From assembly GCA_023663135.1 (NCBI GenBank), contig JAMPIE010000010.1:1-64000 (forward strand): a DNA stretch of 64,000 bases, in the 5' to 3' direction. The notes below the pieces were generated by a model. It saw nothing but the letters and a program-made list of their open reading frames with translations, had not been told where the DNA came from and searched no databases. The DNA is from Alloprevotella sp. GTDB taxonomy: Bacteria; Bacteroidota; Bacteroidia; Bacteroidales; Muribaculaceae. This document shows, piece by piece, positions 10,898-19,499 of this stretch; the stretch's first letter is position 1; every line of letters begins with the position of its first letter. A program made the translations under genes and the position numbers.

Positions 10898-12087
10898 CGA
10901 GTGTGGAATATGAAGAAGAGCGAACGTATTATGTCGCTTATTATCAATGGGATAAATGCAATGTTGCAGGCTTGTGCGCCGGCAATCCACACGACGCATA
11001 AGCCCATCATGGCCACAAAGTTAATAATTTGCCACCACATAAGCAAACGCCGCCCTTTGTATGTCCATATAAGGAGCAAGGGAAGAAGGCACAGGGGGTT
11101 GAGCCAGAGCAACAACCAGTTGGGCGACGCGGCTTCATGTACTGAGATAAAGACTAAGAAGGCTATGACGCAGCCGGCCAGTCCGAAGAGGGTGTATAGA
11201 GCCACGTCATATCCCCGCGAGAGGCGCCCTTTGACCAGGTCCCACAGTGTGATGGCTATGGTGAGAGCCAGCACTATGAGGGAACAGAAGAGGGGCGAGT
11301 AAATAAAGGGTGTAGGGGGCGCGGCCTCATAATGCGTGGCGGGGGGGATGACGGTGGTGCCGGTCACCATCGGGCGCCCGTCGGCTCGGCAGCTGCTTTC
11401 CATCATCTTCCCTAAGGCCACGGGCGAGAAGGTCATGGCGCGTGGACTGATGGGACGGTCAATTGTCGAGCCTAAGGCCAGGTCGATGCCAAATTGATAC
11501 CAGGGGTAGGCGCGATGATAGTTTCTCATGGCCTGGCGGAAGGTGTGGGCTGTGGCGGTAGCTTCGTCGGGCGCGCTCAAGGCGATGGTGTCGCCCAAGG
11601 CGCGCTCTATGATGGACAGGGGGCGGGTGGCGCAGTTGTCGGCTATGTAGTTGTAGCGATAGACGCGGTTTTCGGGACGGAGGTTTTGCTCGATGAGGGT
11701 GGCTGCTCGCGCGGCCTCTTCGGGGCTGAGGGCGAGCCGCTGCTCTGTGACGCGGCGACCCTCCATGCTGTATTGCCTCAGGAAGAGGTCGGTGGGGCAC
11801 GAGGCGGCCATATAGTCGGTCTCCCCCTTGGTGAAGCGGTAGACAAAGCCGGGCGAGGCAAAGTCAAAGACTCCCCAGTTTACCACTATGTCGGGCCCGT
11901 CGCCCGCCTTCTTGAGGCGCAGGGCACTGTGCCCTTCGAGCTCATATATCTCGGGGCCGGGCTCTACGGTCAGAAGGCTCAGGCGCCAGGGCTTCTCTAC
12001 CGTGTCGGTGGGGAGGGTCTGTGCGTCGGCTCGGCTTGATAAAAGAGCTAAAATGAGGATGATGGTTGATGTGATGATGCGCGGCAT
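10822..12087 (-). CDS. DUF4105 (Lnb N-terminal periplasmic domain) membrane protein
   Basis: A 421-residue protein with a signal peptide (1-22). The periplasmic DUF4105 domain contains EGHSALRL (His53) and YIADNCATR (Cys152), the conserved His and Cys that suggest a papain-like, NlpC/P60-related hydrolase or acyl-transfer site. Residues 260-400 hold about four membrane helices that tether it to the inner membrane. Members of this family are common in Bacteroidales but have no established substrate. It follows the FAH-like gene by 18 nt, and its 3' end overlaps the start of the PafA-like gene, so it sits in the Rex-linked operon. Confidence 0.8.
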   Translation of the reverse strand: MPRIITSTIILILALLSSRADAQTLPTDTVEKPWRLSLLTVEPGPEIYELEGHSALRLKKAGDGPDIVVNWGVFDFASPGFVYRFTKGETDYMAASCPTDLFLRQYSMEGRRVTEQRLALSPEEAARAATLIEQNLRPENRVYRYNYIADNCATRPLSIIERALGDTIALSAPDEATATAHTFRQAMRNYHRAYPWYQFGIDLALGSTIDRPISPRAMTFSPVALGKMMESSCRADGRPMVTGTTVIPPATHYEAAPPTPFIYSPLFCSLIVLALTIAITLWDLVKGRLSRGYDVALYTLFGLAGCVIAFLVFISVHEAASPNWLLLWLNPLCLLPLLLIWTYKGRRLLMWWQIINFVAMMGLCVVWIAGAQACNIAFIPLIISDIIRSLFFIFHTRCISPSSHRPPVLYRKWVPSASSVR

Positions 12088-12105
12088 GATAGTGGTCGTG
12101 GGGGG

Positions 12106-12660
12106 CTATTTGAGGCGGGCTTTGAGGCATGGGTGGCCATTGAGTGCGGCCTCGATGGTGAGGCCGGGTGCCAGATGGTAGGGGGTGGCGAGGGTTGCGG
12201 GTGCTATGATGTCGCCGGTGCGGATGGTCATGAGGCTCCCGATGGTGGCTATTGCCTTGAAGGGGAGGAGCTCGCCGGGCAGGAGGGTCTGTGAAAAGCC
12301 GTCGGTGGCTTGGATGGTCAGGGGCTGCGTGAGGTCGATCTCCTCTATGGGGAGCCATTGGCCCTGCATGATGCAGTTGTCGAAGGCCGAGGCCAGCCCT
12401 CCGGTATAGACGGGGGGCGGACAGAGCCGGAGCAGCAGGGTGATGGCGTCGACATAGCGCGTGGCAAACCGCTCGCTCATCCCCTTGCCCAGCCGGCTCA
12501 CCCGCAGTGCCGGCAGCAGCTCGGCTGTGAACTCCCCGGCAAAGTCGGGGACAAAGAGCGGCCTCCCCTGATTGACTATGGCCGAGTCGGGGATGATGGC
12601 AGCGTCAGCAAAGGGGGGCAGGGGCTGCGACGGGCGGCGATTGAGGAGTATCAGTTTCAC
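12106..12660 (-). CDS. Degenerate fumarylacetoacetate-hydrolase-fold protein
   Basis: The 184-residue protein follows the pattern of small Bacteroidetes FAH-family proteins. Landmarks include FVPDFAGEF, the R.SRLGK...RFA.RY.DAI block, TIRTGDIIAPATLATP near the C-terminus, and a final L.G.....KARL. The family's metal ligands appear lost. The E-x-E pair reads ELL, the Asp of the F.ARDLQ loop is replaced by the LCPPPVYTGG stretch, and the N-terminal His is missing. A hydrolase activity is therefore doubtful and a structural or ligand-binding role is inferred. The start codon is GTG, overlapping the rex stop by 4 nt (GTGA), so translation is likely coupled to rex. Confidence 0.6.
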   Translation of the reverse strand: MKLILLNRRPSQPLPPFADAAIIPDSAIVNQGRPLFVPDFAGEFTAELLPALRVSRLGKGMSERFATRYVDAITLLLRLCPPPVYTGGLASAFDNCIMQGQWLPIEEIDLTQPLTIQATDGFSQTLLPGELLPFKAIATIGSLMTIRTGDIIAPATLATPYHLAPGLTIEAALNGHPCLKARLK

Positions 12661-13316
12661 CGGCGTGGAGTTGAGCTGTGGAGGGTGGCCAGGCGGTTAT
12701 ACATCACGGCCAGGTGGGAGTAGATCGAGGTGTTTTGGATCACGATATCTTCGCGTGTCCGGATGCGGAAGGGGGTGAAGTTCCAGAGCGCTTTGATGCC
12801 GGCGGCCACGGCGTGGTCGGCTGCTCTCTGGGCTTGCCCTACGGGAACGGCTATGATGGCTATCTCGGCGCCGAGGGCGCGGCGCTTCTCTTCGAGCGAG
12901 GTCATGGGGTGGATGGTCACTCCCCCTATTTCCTGCCCGGCCAGGGAGGGGTCGGTGTCAAAGCCGGCCACGACGCGCAGCCCGTAGTGGGCCAAGCCGC
13001 TGTCGGCCATCAGGGCGCGCCCAAGCGAGCCGCAGCCTATCATCACGGCAGGGTGGCTCACCTCAAAGCCGAGGAAGTCGCGCAGCTTGCGTTCAAGGAT
13101 GGCCACTTCATAGCCCACTCGTGTGCGCCCCTTGATGTGGAGAAAGGATAGGTCTTTGGCCGTCTGCGAGGGGTCGACGTTGAGCTCTCTGGCTATGGCT
13201 GTCGAGGATATATGCTCCACCCCCTCTTGCTTGAGCATACTCAGATAGGCAAGATACCAGGGGAGGCGTCTAAGGGTGGGCTCGGGGATTATGTCGCTGG
13301 TGAAATGGGCTGTCAT
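12657..13316 (-). CDS. rex: Redox-sensing transcriptional repressor Rex
   Basis: Rex represses fermentative and respiratory genes and is released from DNA when the NADH/NAD+ ratio rises. The 219-residue protein has an N-terminal winged-helix domain (about 10-80, with SSTAIARELNVDPSQTAKDLS as recognition region) and a Rossmann domain starting at IGCGSLGRA (about 93-101). A C-terminal helix for domain-swapped dimerisation completes it. Length is normal (about 210-220). The gene is embedded in the envelope operon: 17 nt after the SbsA-Ig lipoprotein gene and overlapping the FAH-like gene. I found no clear TTGTGAA-N4-TTCACAA operator at the promoters upstream. Confidence 0.93.
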   Translation of the reverse strand: MTAHFTSDIIPEPTLRRLPWYLAYLSMLKQEGVEHISSTAIARELNVDPSQTAKDLSFLHIKGRTRVGYEVAILERKLRDFLGFEVSHPAVMIGCGSLGRALMADSGLAHYGLRVVAGFDTDPSLAGQEIGGVTIHPMTSLEEKRRALGAEIAIIAVPVGQAQRAADHAVAAGIKALWNFTPFRIRTREDIVIQNTSIYSHLAVMYNRLATLHSSTPRR

Positions 13317-13333
13317 CGATGTGTGTGGGGGGA

Positions 13334-15451
13334 TTACCTTATCTGTCCGCCTGAGGTGTTGTTGCGGAAGCCGCCGCGCTGCATCCCGCCCCGGCTACTG
13401 CCTCGCCTGCCGCTCGATGAGCTTTGTGAGGCTCCGAAGGGGTTGCGATACTCGCCGGCGTTGATGGGCCGGCCAAATTCGTCATATTCTATCTCTTCCT
13501 CCTCTTCGGAGTCGTCGGCCTCGCCCTCTTTCTTCTTGGGCTTATTCTTCTTGATGTCTGAGGGTTTCTGCATGTCCAGAGGGGTGTCATAGATGTTCCA
13601 GCTCTGCTGCAAGTCCCAGTTTTTTTTCAGGGGGATTTTCTTGGGGTAGTAGGCCACCTCTTCGGGCTGGATGGAGTCGAGCAGCGAGCCTGTGTCATAT
13701 TTCCCGTTGTCGTTGGCATCGATGAAGAGGCGCGCGTAGTAGGTGGCGGGCTCGAGGTAGGCAAAGGTGGCCTTGCCGTCGCGCCCCACGGCGGCCTCGG
13801 CCACCGGCTCGTCGCTTGCATTGAGCAGTTGGGCTATGGCAGCCTTCCCCTCTAAGCCGCTTATGTCGAGCACTATGGAGGAATATTCGTCGCGCTGACG
13901 GGCCTTAAATTCTGAGCTGAAAGGCTCGAGAGCCTCGCCATAGATGCCGGTCATGGCGGCTGAGTCGACTGTCAGCCGATAGGATGCGCCTGATTCCCAG
14001 TCGACATGGCTCCCTTGCAGCTCCAAGAGCTTGCGCTCCGCAGGCAGGGTGAGATGAAACCCTTTGACGGGGGTCCAGACGGTATCCCCCTCGGCCTTCA
14101 TTTCGAGCGAGGCTTTGAGGGTGTCTATGTCGGCTAGGGGGCGGTCTATCTTGAGCCGCAGGGGCTGATTGAGCTGCTGGGTGTTGGATTGCAGGCTGAT
14201 GCGCATCGTCGGGGCCTTGGGGGGCAGGGTATCGGCCTTTGCTTCTGCCTTCTTCCCCTTCTTGCCGGGGAGCCCGTCGGCCTTGGTGCGCGCGCCTTTT
14301 TTTAGAAACATCTTAAGGGTGTCGGTGCCCCACGTCAGGTTGTCGGCGGTGTCGGTCTTCAGGTAACGGACCGAGATGAAGAGCGAGTCGCGCGAGATGA
14401 TGTCGCGGTTGCTCACCCAGATGTCCATCGTGTCGCGCCCGGCCGAGATGTCGGCCACGCCCCATTGTGCCAATGGGGCTCGGTCGAGGTGGGCAAGGGG
14501 GCCTTCGGGGGCCACCACGGCTATCTCGGCCGTGGAGTCCATCGGGGCGTTGAATTGCAAGGTCAGTCGGGCGGTGTCGGTCCGCTCATATTTGGTGATG
14601 TAGGAGGGACGATAGTTTTCGTTAAACCAGGTGAGGATAAGGTCGTTGGGCAGGTATAACACGCCCGGATGGGTCGAGACGGAGTCGCGCCCGTCGGCGG
14701 TGGCGATGGTGTCGGTCACGGTGATCTCCTCGGCGCGTGGGGCGACGGCCTCTGTCAAGAAGGCAATGTTTTCTGAGCGGTCCCAGTGATAGTCGCTGTT
14801 GGCGTCGCCCAAGGCATAGAGGCGATAGCTCCCCGGGGCGAGGTTGCGAAGGGTAAATTGGCCATACTGGTTGGTGCGCGTCACTCGCTGGAGCGGCATC
14901 GAGGTGATGGCGCTGTCGGGGGCGTCGGCGCGGTAGGCTCCGACTATCATCCCCTGGGCGGGCTCGAGGTTGGCGGCTTCAAACACCATCCCCGAGATGC
15001 AGAGGGTGTCGATGGTGGGGCCGGTGGAGAAGGCATAGGAGAAGCCGTCGAGGATGTTGCCTTCGTTCAGGTCCACTATGGCGCTGCCAAAGTCGATGGT
15101 GTAGGTGGTGGAGTCTATGAGGCTGTCTTTGAGCTCCACGGTCACTATATGTCCATTGCCGGTGATGGCGGGCTGGCGCTTCTGTGCCGGCGACACTATG
15201 ACGTTTTGCTGGATGTCTTTGAGCTGGATGTTCTCGTCGAAGCGCAGGCGGAAACGGGTGGATTTCACGTTGAGCGCCCCCGGCTCGGGGTCGCCTTGCA
15301 GAAACACCGGCGGCAGCTCATCCTTGGGCCCTCCCTCGGGCCTCCCCATGGAGGCACACCCTGCGGCGAGGGCACACAGGAGCATCACGGCCAGCGGGAG
15401 GATGGCCATGGCGCTCAGGCGCGTGGGGCGTGGGGCGGGGTTGCTTGTCAT
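13334..15451 (-). CDS. SbsA-type Ig-like domain lipoprotein
   Basis: A 705-residue lipoprotein: a basic N-terminus, a hydrophobic stretch and the lipobox LAAGC with Cys32. It continues with GRPEGGPKDELPP, typical of the Bacteroidetes family that carries a bacterial Ig-like (SbsA) domain (about 45-135: FDENIQLKDI, then VELKDSLIDSTTYTIDFG). Further beta-rich modules and a prealbumin-like LRNLAPGSYRLYALGDAN segment follow. The C-terminus is low complexity, acidic and then Gly/Arg/Ser-rich. The ATG at 15451 was chosen because a -7 element at 15485-15492 overlaps the longer in-frame TTG start. It belongs to the Rex-linked operon but can also be read from this internal promoter. Function unknown; envelope location is clear. 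Confidence 0.8.
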   Translation of the reverse strand: MTSNPAPRPTRLSAMAILPLAVMLLCALAAGCASMGRPEGGPKDELPPVFLQGDPEPGALNVKSTRFRLRFDENIQLKDIQQNVIVSPAQKRQPAITGNGHIVTVELKDSLIDSTTYTIDFGSAIVDLNEGNILDGFSYAFSTGPTIDTLCISGMVFEAANLEPAQGMIVGAYRADAPDSAITSMPLQRVTRTNQYGQFTLRNLAPGSYRLYALGDANSDYHWDRSENIAFLTEAVAPRAEEITVTDTIATADGRDSVSTHPGVLYLPNDLILTWFNENYRPSYITKYERTDTARLTLQFNAPMDSTAEIAVVAPEGPLAHLDRAPLAQWGVADISAGRDTMDIWVSNRDIISRDSLFISVRYLKTDTADNLTWGTDTLKMFLKKGARTKADGLPGKKGKKAEAKADTLPPKAPTMRISLQSNTQQLNQPLRLKIDRPLADIDTLKASLEMKAEGDTVWTPVKGFHLTLPAERKLLELQGSHVDWESGASYRLTVDSAAMTGIYGEALEPFSSEFKARQRDEYSSIVLDISGLEGKAAIAQLLNASDEPVAEAAVGRDGKATFAYLEPATYYARLFIDANDNGKYDTGSLLDSIQPEEVAYYPKKIPLKKNWDLQQSWNIYDTPLDMQKPSDIKKNKPKKKEGEADDSEEEEEIEYDEFGRPINAGEYRNPFGASQSSSSGRRGSSRGGMQRGGFRNNTSGGQIR

Positions 15452-15484
15452 TTGGCTATGGGTGTATCGCTTGCCTTGGGGCTG

Positions 15485-15492
15485 CAAAGTTA
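15485..15492 (-). promoter_or_regulatory. Internal -7 promoter element (TAACTTTG)
   Basis: The minus strand reads TAACTTTG, an exact match to the Bacteroidetes -7 consensus TAnnTTTG, at the junction between the propeller lipoprotein and SbsA-Ig genes. Expected transcription starts near 15481, about 30 nt before the chosen ATG. No clear -33 TTTG is visible at the usual distance. It could give rex and the downstream genes expression independent of the DUF6057 promoter. Confidence 0.5.
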
Positions 15493-16980
15493 CTAATTTT
15501 TCCCGGCCGGCCTCGTGGCTGATTGCCGCAATTTGTCGGCATGCTCCACTCGTCCTTTGACAAACTCGGGTATGTTGTATGACCGGAGCAGGTCGTCGTA
15601 GTGGTCGGGGTCGTCCTGCGGGAGGATGAAGGGGGGCGAGAACCGCCCCGTGGAGGCATCAAAGCGAGCTATGTAGGGGCGGGCGAAGAGGCCGTCGTCG
15701 CGCTTGGAGCTGAAGACCATCCAGCGCCCGTCGCTCGACCATGAATGGTAGCTGTCAACGGCTCCGGGGGCGTTGATCTCGTCGATGGCTCGCGGGGAGG
15801 CCTCGGGGCTGTTCAGGTCGAGCAGTATAAGCTCGGCCTCGGGGTGCCATATCATGAAGTTGCCATAGTCGGCGCGCGTAAGAGCCATCCAGCGTCCGTC
15901 GGGGTGGATGCGGGGCACGGTGATGCTCTTCCCCTCGGCTGAGGGGGCATAGATGGTGGCCGGTGCTCCGGTAAACTCTCCCGTGGCGGGGGAGAAGGGG
16001 CGCACGACAAGGTCGTAGCGGGCTGAGTCGATGCCTGAGGGACCGTAGATGGGGGCGGAGCGGGTGTAGTAGAGGGCCTTCCCGTCGGGGGCCCAGCAGG
16101 GGAAGCTCTCTACCCATTCGGGTCCTGACATGAGGGAGTCGGTGATCCCGGTGCCTCTGTCCGCGTCATAAACAATCATGTCGCCTGCGAGGTTCACCAC
16201 CTCGGTGGTCTTCGGCCCCGAGGTGTGGAAATATTGCCTTATCTCATCGGCCGCAAAGGCTATGAAGCGCCCCGAGGGGTGCCATGAGGGGTAGGCTGAG
16301 CCATGCTGGGTGCCGGTGGCGGTGGGGGTTATCTTCTGTGGCTCTTTTCCGGGGCGGAGGATTATCGTCCCCCCTTTGGGCCCGCGGACATGGAGCATCA
16401 TGGTTTCGGGCATCGAGGCGGCGAAGCTGTGGCAGTTGAGGCACTGTCCGTCGGCCTCGGCGTTCTCCAAGAGCGGCTCGGTCAGGTAGCTGTATGGGCA
16501 GCGTTGATATATGCCCATGTCGCTCCAAAGCTCATAGCCGGGATAGATGAGGCGATAGACGAGCCAGTCGTCGAGCCGGGCGGTGTCCACGTCGATGGTC
16601 ATCGTCGGGTAGCCTGTCCATAGGCCGTCCTCTTCGCGGGTGGCGAGGCTGATGTCGATGGAGCTCCCGGCGGCTTTGTCGAGCAGTGCGGCCCATCCTT
16701 TTTCGGGTATCATTATGCGGCCGTCGGTGCTCTCTACAAGGAGCTGAGGCTCTTGGCCCGTGGGGCCTATCCCGGCGCGATAGGCCTTGGCCTCGTGGAT
16801 GATGCGGAAGCGCAGGGGGGCTATGTTGCGCGGGATGATGGGGCGCCCCGAGTAGTCGGGGCTCATGGCCGGGAGGGTGTCACTCATCCTGTCGGGGGCG
16901 GTGCGCGAACTGTGGGCGCATGATGCCAGGATCAGGAGAAGGATAAGGGGGATGAGATGTGGAATGAGAGGATGTTTCAT
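15493..16980 (-). CDS. Beta-propeller (PD40/TolB-like) lipoprotein with a CXXCH motif
   Basis: A 495-residue lipoprotein with lipobox LASC (Cys21). Residues about 175-190 contain ADGQCLNCHSF, a CXXCH motif of the kind that binds c-type haem. The second half carries repeated WD40-like PD40 blades: YPSWHPSGRFIAFAADE, ESFPCWAPDGKALYYTRS, VPRIHPDGRWMALTRA, SYHSWSSDGRWMVFSSKR. Some Bacteroidetes homologues are labelled cytochrome c biosynthesis proteins, but that is annotation, not proof. The ATG at 16980 gives a normal lipoprotein signal and lies 20 nt after the stop of the DUF6057 gene; the longer reading to 17061 would overlap that gene. Whether haem is bound is unproven. Confidence 0.8.
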   Translation of the reverse strand: MKHPLIPHLIPLILLLILASCAHSSRTAPDRMSDTLPAMSPDYSGRPIIPRNIAPLRFRIIHEAKAYRAGIGPTGQEPQLLVESTDGRIMIPEKGWAALLDKAAGSSIDISLATREEDGLWTGYPTMTIDVDTARLDDWLVYRLIYPGYELWSDMGIYQRCPYSYLTEPLLENAEADGQCLNCHSFAASMPETMMLHVRGPKGGTIILRPGKEPQKITPTATGTQHGSAYPSWHPSGRFIAFAADEIRQYFHTSGPKTTEVVNLAGDMIVYDADRGTGITDSLMSGPEWVESFPCWAPDGKALYYTRSAPIYGPSGIDSARYDLVVRPFSPATGEFTGAPATIYAPSAEGKSITVPRIHPDGRWMALTRADYGNFMIWHPEAELILLDLNSPEASPRAIDEINAPGAVDSYHSWSSDGRWMVFSSKRDDGLFARPYIARFDASTGRFSPPFILPQDDPDHYDDLLRSYNIPEFVKGRVEHADKLRQSATRPAGKN

Positions 16981-16999
16981 GAAGCGGAGAGGGGTGGTG

Positions 17000-18457
17000 T
17001 CATTTGGCCGTGTGGCCATAGGGGCTGAGGTTGTTGATGTAATACCAGTAGGTGTCTCCAAAGGTGGGAGCTAATGCGTCGGGAGGGGTGGCTGCGGCGC
17101 GTCTCATATATTCGTGGAAGCGAGCCGAGACGGCCGGGCTGATTCCGGCGGTGGCTGTGGTGTCGGCTCCGGGCTTGAGCGAAAGGAGCGCTAAGGCTTC
17201 CTGATAGAGCGTCGGGAGCTCTCCCTTGGGCCCGTAGAGGGGGAGGAGGGGGGCGAAGCGGGTCACTTCGTTGCGCAGCAGCAGCTCGCAGAGCAGATAT
17301 TGGCGGGCCACGTCGTTTGTCGGGTCGGCGGCGCAGATGGCCTCTAATTCGGGGGTGATGTCGAGGATGTTGGCCCAGTGACTGATCTCTCCCCCTTGCC
17401 CGGCCAAGGAGTGGCGCAGGCCTGAGGCCTCGGGGTGGTCGGCTCGGGCGCTTAGCTTGCGGGCAAGGGCGCTCTTAAAGGGGGCATTGGCCAAGTGGCG
17501 CAGATATTTGCGGGCCACCTCAGGGCGCCCCATGGCTATGTTGTAGCGCGCCAGGGCTTCGAGGCGTCGAGGTGTCGCGCCCCACACCACCAGCGCCTCG
17601 CTCTCCCATCGGTGGGCTTCGTTGATGTGGCCTATCGCCTCATAGGGGAGGGCGCCATACTCGCTCTCGCGCGAGTCGCTGTGCCATGCAAAGCTCAGTG
17701 CCTCAGCCCCCATCGGCAGTGGATAGTCGAGCAAATGATCGGCGAGCTCCCCTTGCCGGGCGAGTGACAGATTGCGCAGTAGGCTCATCAGCTTGTTGGT
17801 GCGCCCCGAAGAGAGATAATGGTCGGCGCGGGCAATGGCTGAGGCATAGTTGCCGGCGCGATAGTCGCGCTCGGTGAGCAGCATGGTGCGCTCGCTGACG
17901 TTGATGCCCCTGAGTGTCACGACATATCCCGCCGCGGCCCACGCTATGATGCATCCCACCTCAATCATCTCTTGGGCTCTCTTGCCCGGCCATGGCCACG
18001 CCTTGACGCTTCCGCGATGGGCGAGGCGGTTGATGATAGCGGCCACAATGATGATGACGGCGAGGATTGCAGGGGCAGCCCATGCGGCCGTCGCGCTTCC
18101 GTCGGCTTCTCTCATCGAGGCGATAAACACTCCGACGGAGGCTGCGGCTGAGAGCCCGAGGGTGTCGGGGCGGCGGGTCAGAGCCCTCCATGCCCATCCG
18201 AAGAGAAAGAAGACCGCCATGCACAGCAGAGCCATCACGGCGCCCCCCGCCATCTCGTTGGCCATCAGCCCGGAGAGCCACGAGTCGATATAAGCCGCCC
18301 ACCCGTGGGCCGACACAATCTGCTCGCGATACCATCGGCCGAAGAGAAAAGTCGAGTGCTCAGCCCGATAAAACACTATATGGGCGAGCCATGTCTGACA
18401 TGCAATATAGTAGAGCACGCCGAGTCCCAGCCCGGCGGCCAGTCTGATCCATTTCAT
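17000..18457 (-). CDS. DUF6057 family multi-pass membrane protein
   Basis: A 485-residue protein. The N-terminal third (about 5-200) holds roughly five hydrophobic helices, including GGAVMALLCMAVFFLFGWAW and PAILAVIIIVAAIINRLA. The rest is soluble, helical and rich in Ala, Leu and Arg, with a TPR-like feel (GNYASAIARADHYLSSG, ALARYNIAMGRPEVARKYLRHL). I place it in the DUF6057 family, known mainly from Bacteroidales and of unknown function. It is the first gene of the Rex-linked operon. The -7 promoter element lies only 4 nt upstream of the ATG, so the message would be leaderless. Confidence 0.75.
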   Translation of the reverse strand: MKWIRLAAGLGLGVLYYIACQTWLAHIVFYRAEHSTFLFGRWYREQIVSAHGWAAYIDSWLSGLMANEMAGGAVMALLCMAVFFLFGWAWRALTRRPDTLGLSAAASVGVFIASMREADGSATAAWAAPAILAVIIIVAAIINRLAHRGSVKAWPWPGKRAQEMIEVGCIIAWAAAGYVVTLRGINVSERTMLLTERDYRAGNYASAIARADHYLSSGRTNKLMSLLRNLSLARQGELADHLLDYPLPMGAEALSFAWHSDSRESEYGALPYEAIGHINEAHRWESEALVVWGATPRRLEALARYNIAMGRPEVARKYLRHLANAPFKSALARKLSARADHPEASGLRHSLAGQGGEISHWANILDITPELEAICAADPTNDVARQYLLCELLLRNEVTRFAPLLPLYGPKGELPTLYQEALALLSLKPGADTTATAGISPAVSARFHEYMRRAAATPPDALAPTFGDTYWYYINNLSPYGHTAK

Positions 18458-18461
18458 TCCG

Positions 18462-18469
18462 CAAAATTA
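18462..18469 (-). promoter_or_regulatory. Promoter -7 element of the DUF6057-rex operon (TAATTTTG)
   Basis: The minus strand reads TAATTTTG, matching TAnnTTTG exactly, and the ATG of the DUF6057 gene begins 4 nt downstream. A start of transcription at the usual distance would fall on or next to the ATG. No convincing -33 TTTG is present. Confidence 0.5.
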
Positions 18470-18775
18470 CATAATATAAATCTTTCGCGCCCCATCCCAT
18501 CCCCTAAAACTTACCAATGTCTATCAACCTCATGAAATTTAACCTTTTGATAGCTAATTTTCTGGGCCTATTCGTCACAGATGGCGCCGATGAGTGTCAA
18601 TGTCTTCTCGGCCTTGGACGTCTTATCGGGTAACAGCCTGTTTTCTTTAACTTTCGGTGGATTCCTGAATATTTCATTCTCCTCTCGATTGTTTATGTCG
18701 CAAAGCTTATGTTATTATTTATAATAACAAATTCTCTTACAATATTTTAGGGCATTACTGAGCGTAGGAAAATGA
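18470..18775. other. Intergenic region between the DUF6057 operon and the broken dockerin gene
   Basis: About 300 nt, more AT-rich than the flanking genes. I see no open frame on either strand with coding character, no tRNA-like fold and no exact TAnnTTTG element apart from the one serving the DUF6057 gene. A near match (TAAGCTTTG, one base too long) lies close to 18700 on the minus strand but is not convincing. Confidence 0.4.
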
Positions 18776-18818
18776 GCAGGGACATTCTGCCGAGAAGGTA
18801 CGGGCAGAATATCCCTGC
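18776..18818 (-). terminator. Terminator after the broken dockerin gene
   Basis: A 16-bp stem pairs 18776-18791 with 18803-18818 with a single G-U position and an 11-nt loop. It begins 21 nt beyond the minus-strand stop codon at 18840. The minus strand continues TCATTTTCC after the stem, a modest T tract. The strength and position argue for an intrinsic terminator. Confidence 0.65.
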
Positions 18819-18839
18819 TATGGAGTAGATTTTTCCGAC

Positions 18840-19499
18840 TTATTTTTTGCGGCCGAGGATGATGTCAACGAGGGTGGTCACGTCGCCCACATCGATGTTG
18901 CCGGTGTTGTCGATGTTTGCTGCGGCTATCTTGTCAGGATTAGTCTCGCGGCCGAGGATAATATCCACCAAGGTGGTCACATCGGCCACATCCTCCTTGC
19001 CGTCAAGGTTCACGTCGCCACGCATCCCGGGCTCGGGCTCGGGCTCAATGGGCTCTTCGCCCTGCCCGACGCTTATCGTCGCTGCGGCAACGACTCCTGT
19101 CGGAGGTGTCACGTCGCTCCCCCCGCGCCCTATCACGGCATCGGATATGCTTATTGTGGCGCCGGCCTCCATGGCCGGGGTAAATGTGATGGCGGCTATG
19201 TCGCCGCTCCCCGTCTCAATGACGGCCCCGACCGCTGCCGGATAGAGCATAAAGAGCCACGCGCCTGAGGCTTTCTGGCTCACTTGGGCCGTCATCCCTT
19301 GTGCGCGTGATGTGACAGTCACTGCGCTTTCTTCCACCCCCTCGGGAAGGGCGAGGACAAACTCCAGCCCATCCACCGGCCCATAGTTGTCGAGGGCGAT
19401 GGTCATGGTGGTGGCCTGGCTGTTGTTCTCAGCCTTGGCGCTTATCACATATGGCTCGTAGAAATCGGCTGAGAAGGAGGCGAGCGGCGTGGCGGCCAC
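18840..19499 (-). pseudogene. C-terminal fragment: cohesin-like plus dockerin-like module
   Basis: The fragment begins with a beta-rich segment (about 10-150) resembling a cohesin-type domain (VISAKAENNSQATTMTIALDN, then VDGLEFVLALPEGV). An acidic Pro/Glu linker follows. A dockerin type I-like end has two calcium-loop repeats, RGDVNLDGKEDVADVTTLVDIILG and NIDNTGNIDVGDVTTLVDIILG in outline. The only start in this frame is a GTG that overlaps the stop of the FN3 fragment upstream, and there is no signal peptide. This is the 3' part of a larger secreted protein gene that has lost its reading frame and its 5' half. It follows SusC/SusD, so the intact protein was probably a surface glycan-related product. 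Confidence 0.65.
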
